DNA of 11,775 nt, taken from contig CAIYXE010000278.1 of NCBI GenBank assembly GCA_903930095.1, positions 1 through 11,775 of the forward strand, given 5' to 3'. The position numbers were made by a program, and so were the translations under genes. Below the pieces are notes generated by a model. That model did not search any database. It saw only the letters and a program-made list of their open reading frames with translations, and was not told where the DNA came from. The DNA comes from an uncultured Hyphomicrobiales bacterium. Lineage in GTDB: Bacteria > Pseudomonadota > Alphaproteobacteria > Rhizobiales > Aestuariivirgaceae. Shown here one piece after another: positions 6,907 through 11,775 of the stretch (positions within the stretch are counted from its first letter, which is position 1; every line of letters begins with the position of its first letter).

Positions 6907-7548
6907 ATGACCCTTGTCAATCTCAGGCCATCTGACGAGTTTGAATTCAAGCCAGGCCAGGGGAAGGTTCTTCTCCTAGCCTGTGGCGCCTTGGGCCGCG
7001 AGATCGTGGACCTGATCGAGCGCAACCGCTGGACCGCTTTCGACCTGCAGTGCCTTCCCGCCAAGTGGCACAACACGCCGGACAAGATCGTGCCGGCCCT
7101 GCGCGAGAAGATCCGGGAGGCCAAGCCCCGCTACCAATCCATCTTCGTGCTCTACGGCGACTGCGGCACCGGCGGCGGGCTCGACAGGATGCTGGCGGAG
7201 GAAGCCATCGAGCGCCTTGAGGGCCCACATTGCTATGCCTTCTTCTCCGGCAACGCGGAATTCGCCAGCCACGCGGAGGAGGATGTGACGGCCTTCTTCC
7301 TCACCGACTATTTGGCCCGCCACTTCGACAAGCTGATCTGGGAGGGGTTGGGGCTCGACCGCCACCCGGAATTGCTGCCGCTCTACTTCGGCAACTACAC
7401 CCGCATCGTCTTCCTGGCGCAGACGCGTGACGAGGAGCTGGCGAAGAAGGCGATCGCCGCCGCGAAGCGGCTGGGCCTTGCCTACGAGTACCGCTACACC
7501 GGCTACGGCGAGCTCGAAAGGGATCTCGAGGCCCGGTCCGGGGCCTGA
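6907..7548 (+). CDS. DUF1638 domain protein (PF07796), methyltransferase-system accessory
   Basis: 213 residues, no signal peptide or membrane segment. The domain is recognised by LLLACGALGREI at 22-33, LQCLPAKWHNTPDKIVPALR at 47-66 and VLYGDCGTGGGLDRML at 81-96. Three cysteines in these conserved segments (C26, C49, C86) together with H55 could form a metal or corrinoid-associated site; that is inference. DUF1638 genes are known to travel with MttB-type methyltransferase and corrinoid-protein genes, but to my knowledge no biochemical role is proven. It starts 16 nt after the corrinoid gene, behind a G-rich run (6896-6901) that may act as a weak ribosome-binding site, so it is almost surely co-transcribed with that gene. 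Confidence 0.88.
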   Translation: MTLVNLRPSDEFEFKPGQGKVLLLACGALGREIVDLIERNRWTAFDLQCLPAKWHNTPDKIVPALREKIREAKPRYQSIFVLYGDCGTGGGLDRMLAEEAIERLEGPHCYAFFSGNAEFASHAEEDVTAFFLTDYLARHFDKLIWEGLGLDRHPELLPLYFGNYTRIVFLAQTRDEELAKKAIAAAKRLGLAYEYRYTGYGELERDLEARSGA

Positions 7549-7568
7549 GGGGTATTGTTCACGATGTC

Positions 7569-7611
7569 AATCAGCAGGAGGCACGTTTAAGGAAAACATG
7601 CCTAGCTGATT
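7569..7611. terminator. Long imperfect hairpin between the converging operons
   Basis: AATCAGC (7569-7575) pairs with GCTGATT (7605-7611), AGGCA (7579-7583) with TGCCT (7599-7603), and GTTT (7585-7588) with AAAC (7594-7597) around the loop AAGGA. That makes 16 bp, interrupted by an AGG/A bulge and one C-A mismatch. On the + strand it ends in four Ts (7610-7613), so it can act as a terminator for the corrinoid-DUF1638 operon. On the - strand no T-run follows. The rest of the 92-bp gap is AT-rich with no gene. Confidence 0.5.
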
Positions 7612-7640
7612 TTAGGAATAAAGTCAAGAGATATGATTGC

Positions 7641-8024
7641 CTACCACCGCTCCTTGCGGTAGGAGCCTCCGGCGATCTCGTAATAGTCTCCCGCACTCTC
7701 GCAGAAGATATGCCCCTCGAGCGTTGCGCCCGTTGCGCCGTCGATGGCGCCTGCCGAAATCGACGTCGTGTCGCTGCCATCCTGCTTCCAGAACAGCACC
7801 GAACCGCATTCCTGGCAGAAGCCGCGCTGCGCCTCCGGGCTGGAGCGGAACCACTTGAGGCCATCCGCGCGGGTGAGCTTCAGTTCTGCATCGGCGCATG
7901 CCGTCGCCGACATGTAATTCCCCGTCTGCTTGCGGCACTGGATGCAGTGGCAGGCCAGAACCGGGCGCAGTTGCCCGTGCACGTCGAACGACACGGCGCC
8001 GCACAGGCAGGAGCCCGTCTTCAT
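7641..8024 (-). CDS. GFA-domain protein (Gfa-like, glutathione-dependent formaldehyde-activating family, PF04828)
   Basis: 127 residues, a normal length for a single GFA/CENP-V domain. Zinc-binding cysteines are all present: SCLCGAV at 5-11 (C6, C8), ACHCIQCRKQTG at 24-35 (C25, C27, C30) and GFCQECGS at 68-75 (C70, C73). The founding member Gfa of Paracoccus was reported to speed S-hydroxymethylglutathione formation from formaldehyde and glutathione; most relatives are uncharacterised. Its ATG overlaps the stop of the preceding homocysteine-methyltransferase gene by 4 nt (8021-8024), with GGAGG about 10 nt upstream, so it is translationally coupled to the methyltransferase operon. Handling of formaldehyde released by oxidative demethylation is a plausible but unproven role. 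Confidence 0.85.
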   Translation of the reverse strand: MKTGSCLCGAVSFDVHGQLRPVLACHCIQCRKQTGNYMSATACADAELKLTRADGLKWFRSSPEAQRGFCQECGSVLFWKQDGSDTTSISAGAIDGATGATLEGHIFCESAGDYYEIAGGSYRKERW

Positions 8025-8929
8025 GATTTGAATGCCTCCGATAATGCCTTGATGTGTTCGGGGCCCAGCCCGCAGCAACCGCCGAAGGCGGTAACGCCCT
8101 GGCGTTTCCACGCCCGTGATCGTTTCACGAGTTCCTCCGGCGGGATGATGTCGACGAAGGTCCATTCCGGCATCTTGAAGTAGCCGCTCTCGGGATAGGC
8201 CCCGATGGGCCCCTTCCAGTGCCTGCGCAGGATATCGATGGCCTCGTCGGTGTCATTGGGCGAGGTGTGCATGATGCTGATGACCTCCGGCTTCAGGCCG
8301 GAGAGCACGCGCGCCACGTCGTCGAGCGACTGGTCCTCGCGGCCGAAGCCGGTCAGCCGGCTGCCATGCCGCTCGACCGAGATCCCGATCCAGACGGGAA
8401 GGCCGGTGGCCATCGCCGCTTCACTGGCCCAGACCGAATAGTCCTGGTCGCGCATCATCTCCATCATGATGAAGTCGGCGCCCGCAGCGGCCAGGTTGTC
8501 TGCCTTGCGCTGGAACAGCGCGCGGGCCTGCGCTTCCGGCCATTCCTGCTGTTTCAGCGTGCGGTCGCTTCCCGGCGCCACGGGCCGCATGGTGGACATC
8601 GAACCGGCGACCGCAACGTGATGGCCCTTCGCCGCAGCCTTGGCGATCGCCACTGCGGCGCGGTCGATCTCCAGCATTTCCGAGTCGCGGCCAAGCGCGT
8701 TGAAGAGGAGTGCGGAGGTTGCAAAGGTGTTGGCGATGATGACGTCCGCCCCCGCCCTGATATAGTCCTCGTGCACGGCGCGCACCACCTCCGGGTGGCT
8801 GACGTTCGCCTCCGCGCACCAGGTGGATGAACTCATCGGCACGCCGCGGCGCTGAATGTCCGTGCCGGTTCCCCCGTCGAGGATGATGGTTTCGCCGCGG
8901 GCAAGTTTTTTGCGAATGACGTCGTACAT
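8021..8929 (-). CDS. Homocysteine S-methyltransferase family protein (PF02574) with an altered zinc site
   Basis: 302 residues from ATG 8929, favoured because AAGG lies 7 nt upstream; a GTG at 8935 overlapping the previous stop would add two residues. It is a TIM barrel of the same family as Bmt and the MetH homocysteine module: ILDGGTGTDIQRRG near 16-29, DVIIANTFATS near 62-72, GGCCGLGPEH near 283-292. The paired zinc cysteines are C285-C286. The third ligand, normally Cys in an NC motif, is replaced by histidine: ISIMHTSPNDTDEA near 217-230 puts H221 there. So the site would be His-Cys-Cys, or zinc is lost. Relatives of this type are divergent from Bmt, and the substrate may differ. It starts 2 nt after the 4Fe-4S gene and overlaps the GFA gene by 4 nt. 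Proposed role: methyl acceptor or transfer partner of the corrinoid protein. Confidence 0.86.
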   Translation of the reverse strand: MYDVIRKKLARGETIILDGGTGTDIQRRGVPMSSSTWCAEANVSHPEVVRAVHEDYIRAGADVIIANTFATSALLFNALGRDSEMLEIDRAAVAIAKAAAKGHHVAVAGSMSTMRPVAPGSDRTLKQQEWPEAQARALFQRKADNLAAAGADFIMMEMMRDQDYSVWASEAAMATGLPVWIGISVERHGSRLTGFGREDQSLDDVARVLSGLKPEVISIMHTSPNDTDEAIDILRRHWKGPIGAYPESGYFKMPEWTFVDIIPPEELVKRSRAWKRQGVTAFGGCCGLGPEHIKALSEAFKS

Positions 8930-8931
8930 GG

Positions 8932-9591
8932 TCACACCTTCTGGCGCGCGGCGAGGAATGCCCGCATGTGGAACTCAGCCTGTGCCGGGGCATAGGCATG
9001 GCCTTGTCCCACGGGGCAGGCATGGCGCGCAAGGCATCCGCGCGTCTTGCAGGTGCTGCCCGCCGCGCTGGCGAGGTGGCTGGCGCATGCGGGCACGTCA
9101 TAGGAGGCGCCGTCAAAGGCATTTGCCGGACAGGCCGAAAGGCAGGGCTTTTCCACGCAGGCCTCGCATGGGTGCGGGCCGGGTCTCTGCGCCGGAATGT
9201 CGAATTCAACCGGAAACAGCAGGGCGGCCCGGTAGGCGTGCCAGAGGCCAAAGGTGGGGTGAATGTTGAGGCCCAGCGGCGAGACATGTCCCGCTCCCCC
9301 GCGCCGCGCCCAGGTGAGGAAGGGCCAGGGCGGGTTCATGTCGAAGGGATAGAGTGCTCTGGCATCGATGCCCGCGGCGAGGTCGGAGACCACGTCCCGC
9401 GTCCAGTCATCCATGGCATCGCGGCACGGGTCGCGCTCGCGGGCGAAGCGGCGGAACATGTCTGGCCCGGCATTGCCGATGAGGATGACGAAGCGGGCGT
9501 CGTGCGGCACGCGGTCTTGGCGCGCGGGCGCGAACCATCCGAGCGGCGTGAAGCCGGCGCGGCGGATGGCGGTGAGGATGGGGTGTTCCAT
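8932..9591 (-). CDS. 4Fe-4S dicluster ferredoxin-like protein
   Basis: 219 residues, no signal peptide or transmembrane segment. The C-terminal part carries two cysteine sets fitting two [4Fe-4S] clusters: C142, C145, C150, C154 (CEACVEKPCLSACP) and C169, C181, C186, C192 (CKTRGCLARHACP). The N-terminal 130 residues, with ALYPFDMNPPWPFLTWARR at 79-97 and SPLGLNIHPTFGLWHAYRAA at 104-123, distantly recall QueG-like enzymes, but no cobalamin-binding motif is evident. The family is common in alphaproteobacteria and unassigned. Here it lies in the methyltransferase operon between mttB and the second homocysteine methyltransferase, so electron delivery to re-reduce Co(II) corrinoid is an attractive guess in the absence of a RamA/RACo gene in view. 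ATG 9591 lacks a ribosome-binding site, and a palindrome lies just upstream. Confidence 0.8.
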   Translation of the reverse strand: MEHPILTAIRRAGFTPLGWFAPARQDRVPHDARFVILIGNAGPDMFRRFARERDPCRDAMDDWTRDVVSDLAAGIDARALYPFDMNPPWPFLTWARRGGAGHVSPLGLNIHPTFGLWHAYRAALLFPVEFDIPAQRPGPHPCEACVEKPCLSACPANAFDGASYDVPACASHLASAAGSTCKTRGCLARHACPVGQGHAYAPAQAEFHMRAFLAARQKV

Positions 9592-9600
9592 GGGGGATGA

Positions 9601-9620
9601 TTAGCAGAGCACTCTGCCAA
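9601..9620. promoter_or_regulatory. Operator-like palindrome upstream of the 4Fe-4S gene
   Basis: GCAGAG (9604-9609) and CTCTGC (9612-9617) are perfect inverted arms around CA. TT and AA on the outside extend the symmetry with one mismatch, giving a 20-bp site. It lies 10 nt before the ATG at 9591 on the minus strand. The size and near-contiguous arms suit a dimeric regulator (MarR or TetR type) better than a terminator, since a 2-nt loop cannot form. The identity of any binding protein is unknown. Confidence 0.4.
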
Positions 9621-9627
9621 AATATGG

Positions 9628-9654
9628 TTTCCCTCCCCACAAGGGGGAGGGAAA
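9628..9654. repeat. Perfect 11-bp inverted repeat, dispersed rhizobial-type palindrome, inside the mttB operon
   Basis: TTTCCCTCCCC (9628-9638) and GGGGAGGGAAA (9644-9654) flank a 5-nt loop, 6 nt after the mttB stop at 9661. The CCCTCCCC-loop-GGGGAGGG core resembles a short intergenic element I recall as abundant in Hyphomicrobiales genomes. As RNA it is a very stable hairpin. Only a short mixed tract (CCATATTTTGG) follows on the minus strand, so it could attenuate read-through or protect the mttB mRNA end rather than stop all transcription. Confidence 0.6.
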
Positions 9655-9660
9655 GGAACA

Positions 9661-11238
9661 TCACGCCCAGCGCGGGTCGCCAGGCTCCATCACGCTGCGC
9701 GGCAGCTTGATGTCGTGCTTGGCGCGGATCTGCTCGTCGATGTGGCGCGGGATGTAGTCGGGGTAGTAGGTCGAAAGGATCTCGCGCTTCCTGGCCGCGG
9801 CACGTTCCACGATGTCGGGCTTGCCAGCCTCGTTCCATTCCTTGGGGCTCATGCGGTTGGCGACCTGGGGATAGACATAGTCCTTCTGCATCAGCGCCAG
9901 CGTCTGCTCATTGCCGAGATAGTGGCCGGGGCCCTCGACGCAGACATTGGCAATCACTTCGAGCGACAGCGTGTCGTCGTTCACCTCGATGCCGCGGACG
10001 TTGCGGTTGATGGAGCCCAGCATGTCATTGTCGATCAGCAGGCTCTCAAGGCAGAATCCCAGAAGCGAAGCGTGCATGCCCGCGGATTCGTAGAGCATGT
10101 TGATGCCGGTCATGGCGGAGATGCCGGCGGTCACACCCTTCTCGTAGCCGGCCTGCATGTCCGGCAGCTTCGAATCGCACATGCCCGCCGCCGAGCCGAC
10201 GGTGAGATTGTAGAAATGGCCCATCTGGGCACAGCCAGACGTGATGAGCGCCTGCTCGCCCGAACCGCCGGACATCGCACCCGTGCGAAGGTCGGAGACG
10301 AAGGGCCACGGGCCCCAGATGGCAATCGCACCCGGCACCACGCAGTTGATATAGACGAGGCCTGCAAGGCATTCGGACACGGCCTGAACCACCGTTCCCG
10401 CAAGTGCGGCGGGCGAGGTGGCGCCTGCCTGGGCGGCCGAGAGCAGCAGCACGGGCATGCCGCCGCGCGCTGCGGCTTCGAGGCAGCGGCAGGCGTCTTC
10501 GGCGAACTTCATGGGTGGCACGACGAAGCAGTTGGACTGCGAGACGAAGGGACGCTCGCGCCACTTGTCCTCGCCGCCTGCCAGCACATGCAGGATCTGC
10601 AGGCATTCATCCACATGGTCTGGTTCAACCATGGAGGTGCCGACATGCTTCTCGGTGCCCGCGAGGCAGGCATACATGGTGTTGATGTCGAGGTCGTGCC
10701 CGGTGATCATGTCACGCGCAGTGACCGGGCGCTGGTAAAAGTGGATGTGGTCACAATTGTCGACGATGCGGCCCGCGTCATAGAGGTCGACGAGTACCGA
10801 TTCGCGGTAGGTGCGGGTCTCGGGCTCCACCACGTGGACGGCGGCACCCGCCGTTCCGAAATAGACCTTGTTGCCGGAGGGCTGCATATCATGCTTCGGG
10901 TCACGCCCGTGCAGCACGAAGTTGCGCGCGCAGGAGGCGAGCGTATCCTCCACCAGGGCGCGGGGAATGCAGAGGCGGCCCTGGGCATTGAGGAAGGCGC
11001 CCTTGGCCGTCATGGCCTCGATGCAGGTGGGGATCGCCTGAGCGAGGCCCACGGTTTCCAGCAACGTCAGCGCGGTCTCATGGATGCGCTGCATGTCGCG
11101 CTCGGAGAGGGGCTTGTACTGGCCGCCCTCCATGCCGGGGCGCACGGCGGCCTCCGCCATGGGGATGGGGCGCGAACGGAGCGCCTTGCGGGCTTCACGT
11201 CCGCCGCGGCGGCGGGAAAGGTCTTCGACAGCACTCAT
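9661..11238 (-). CDS. mttB: MttB-superfamily corrinoid-dependent methyltransferase, non-pyrrolysine (glycine-betaine MtgB-like)
   Basis: 525 residues, about family length. It demethylates a methylated amine, putting the methyl on a Co(I) corrinoid protein. Family marks: MEGGQYKPLSERDMQRIHE at 36-54, KVYFGTAGAAVHVVEPETR at 124-142, SQSNCFVVPPMKF at 234-246, AMSGGSGEQALI at 321-332, CDSKLPDMQAGYEKG at 354-368, SLLIDNDMLG at 399-408 and EGPGHYLGNEQTL at 435-447. The frame holds no TAG, so unlike archaeal trimethylamine MttB it has no pyrrolysine. Characterised non-Pyl relatives act on quaternary amines (MtgB glycine betaine, MtpB proline betaine, MtcB carnitine); which substrate applies here cannot be read from sequence. 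Start: ATG 11238 has GGAGAG (11245-11250) at 6 nt; an upstream ATG at 11292 would add 18 residues unlike the family and lacks such a site. Divergent LysR gene next door. Confidence 0.92.
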   Translation of the reverse strand: MSAVEDLSRRRGGREARKALRSRPIPMAEAAVRPGMEGGQYKPLSERDMQRIHETALTLLETVGLAQAIPTCIEAMTAKGAFLNAQGRLCIPRALVEDTLASCARNFVLHGRDPKHDMQPSGNKVYFGTAGAAVHVVEPETRTYRESVLVDLYDAGRIVDNCDHIHFYQRPVTARDMITGHDLDINTMYACLAGTEKHVGTSMVEPDHVDECLQILHVLAGGEDKWRERPFVSQSNCFVVPPMKFAEDACRCLEAAARGGMPVLLLSAAQAGATSPAALAGTVVQAVSECLAGLVYINCVVPGAIAIWGPWPFVSDLRTGAMSGGSGEQALITSGCAQMGHFYNLTVGSAAGMCDSKLPDMQAGYEKGVTAGISAMTGINMLYESAGMHASLLGFCLESLLIDNDMLGSINRNVRGIEVNDDTLSLEVIANVCVEGPGHYLGNEQTLALMQKDYVYPQVANRMSPKEWNEAGKPDIVERAAARKREILSTYYPDYIPRHIDEQIRAKHDIKLPRSVMEPGDPRWA

Positions 11239-11418
11239 GTTTCGCTCTCCTGGATGTACCCCTATATCGTCTGGTTCAGCATGGCGTTTCAATGGCCTAT
11301 CTTTTTCCGGAAGAGGACAGTTTTTTTCACCAGTCAGACCAGTATTTCTGGCCTTCTCCCCTTAACTGCCTGAATTTAATGGTGGTAGAAGGAACGGGAA
11401 ACCCTGTGGTGAGGAATC
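11239..11418. promoter_or_regulatory. Divergent mttB/lysR intergenic region with candidate LysR-type binding site
   Basis: 180 bp without a gene. LysR-type regulators usually bind such shared regions at T-N11-A dyads. The best dyad is CCAG-TATTT-CTGG (11339-11351), preceded by another CCAG copy (11330-11333) and a T7 run (11321-11327). The dyad lies 67 bp before the lysR start and about 47 bp upstream of the candidate mttB -35 box, a reasonable place for activation of mttB and autoregulation. No good promoter for lysR itself was found. Confidence 0.35.
11263..11292 (-). promoter_or_regulatory. Candidate promoter of the mttB operon
   Basis: On the minus strand TTGAAA (11287-11292, 5 of 6 to the -35 consensus) is followed after 18 bp by GATATA (11263-11268), a poor -10 box. 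A start near 11256 would give a leader of about 18 nt holding the ribosome-binding site. The weak -10 fits a gene that needs an activator such as the adjacent LysR-type protein. Confidence 0.35.
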
Positions 11419-11775
11419 TTGGCCAGACGCGACCTGCCCCCGTTACGTGCCCTGACCGCCTTTGAGGCGGCAGCCCGGCTGGGCAGTTTCCGGCTCGCGG
11501 CCAGTGAACTGGGCATCACGCGCTCGGCGGTGAGCCACCAGGTCAAGTCGCTCGAGCAGCGGCTTGGCGTGCAGCTGTTCCGCCGCGACGCGCGCCGCGC
11601 CGAGCTGACCCAGGCGGGCCACACCTATTTTCCGCCGGTGCGCGAGGCCTTTGACATGGTGGAGGCGCAGACCCGCGCGCTCAAGCCCTCCGCTGCCGAC
11701 AATGAGCTCACCGTGCAGGTCTATGTGACGGTGGCGCTCAAATGGCTGATCCCGCGGCTTCATGATTTCGAGAAG
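11419..11775 (+). CDS. LysR-type transcriptional regulator, GcvA-like (N-terminal part, cut by window end)
   Basis: 119 residues visible, running off the right edge; the full protein should be near 300. The N-terminus LPPLRALTAFEAAARLGSF and the helix-turn-helix LAASELGITRSAVSHQVKSL at 26-45, then EQRLGVQLFRR, are typical of the GcvA branch of LysR regulators. From about residue 90 the effector-binding domain begins (VYVTVALKWLIPRLHDFEK). The start must be TTG at 11419: an in-frame TGA at 11410-11412 closes the frame just upstream, GAGG lies 4 nt before, and the product then begins exactly where relatives do. It is divergent from mttB and is the obvious candidate regulator of that operon, probably sensing the methylated amine or a product. 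Confidence 0.9.
   Translation, partial: MARRDLPPLRALTAFEAAARLGSFRLAASELGITRSAVSHQVKSLEQRLGVQLFRRDARRAELTQAGHTYFPPVREAFDMVEAQTRALKPSAADNELTVQVYVTVALKWLIPRLHDFEK

Noticed and set aside
7569..7611. Hairpin considered as an integron attC site
   Set aside because: The ends lack the RYYYAAC and GTTRRRY core sites, and no cassette array or integrase is present. A terminator is the simpler reading.
9601..9620. CIRCE/HrcA heat-shock element
   Set aside because: The site shares GAGTGCT by chance, but the 9-nt spacer and the TTAGCACTC/GAGTGCTAA arms are not there.
9715..11373. Long open frame on the + strand opposite mttB (about 552 codons)
   Set aside because: Fully antisense to the MttB-like gene, which has complete family motifs and a good ribosome-binding site. 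The antisense product has no known domain.
1..11775. Mobile element, CRISPR array, tRNA or rRNA genes
   Set aside because: I saw no transposase, integrase, spaced direct repeats, tRNA-like cloverleaf or rRNA sequence. Short palindromes are the only repeats found.

Overview
The window is GC-rich, densely packed DNA. It has alphaproteobacterial hallmarks: a rhizobial-type betaine-homocysteine methyltransferase, a COG3910-type ATPase, a GcvA-type LysR regulator, and short GC-rich intergenic palindromes of the kind scattered through Hyphomicrobiales genomes. My best guess is a Hyphomicrobiales-like alphaproteobacterium, judged from protein character and base composition only.

Layout. At the left edge, on the + strand, lie the tail of a DmsB/PsrB/SoeB-type iron-sulfur subunit and a complete DmsC-family membrane anchor. 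Together they are the end of a molybdopterin oxidoreductase operon (DMSO reductase or cytoplasmic sulfite dehydrogenase type). Next is bmt (1350-2366), a homocysteine methyltransferase. Its promoter carries a perfect 10+2+10 palindrome over the -10 box, like an operator for an ArsR/SahR-type methionine-cycle repressor. A palindromic repeat separates bmt from an AAA ATPase (2456-3196) and a kinase/P-loop two-domain protein (3254-4741). These two look like ordinary chromosomal genes unrelated to the rest.

The right two thirds look like a cobalamin-dependent methyl-transfer locus. It contains a class V PLP enzyme lacking the desulfurase cysteine (4784-6028, -), a corrinoid protein (6189-6890, +) and a DUF1638 protein (6907-7548, +). 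Converging on these is a minus-strand run in the order mttB-like methyltransferase (9661-11238), 4Fe-4S dicluster protein (8932-9591), second homocysteine-methyltransferase-family protein (8021-8929) and GFA-domain protein (7641-8024). The last three are tightly packed or overlapping. A LysR-type regulator (11419 to the right edge, +) is divergent from mttB.

Proposed logic (inference). The MttB-like enzyme lacks the pyrrolysine amber codon. It would move a methyl group from a quaternary or tertiary amine, glycine betaine type, to the cobalt of the corrinoid protein. The window holds no pterin-binding (PF00809) methyltransferase to pass the methyl to tetrahydrofolate. It holds instead one or two homocysteine-binding proteins that could take the methyl to methionine. 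The locus can be read as a split, MetH-like enzyme: a homocysteine module and a B12 module on separate proteins, with MttB in place of the folate module. The 4Fe-4S protein is a candidate reactivator of oxidised cobalt, and DUF1638 is an accessory protein of unknown role. The second homocysteine methyltransferase has His where the first zinc Cys should be, and this is the most unusual residue-level feature in the window.
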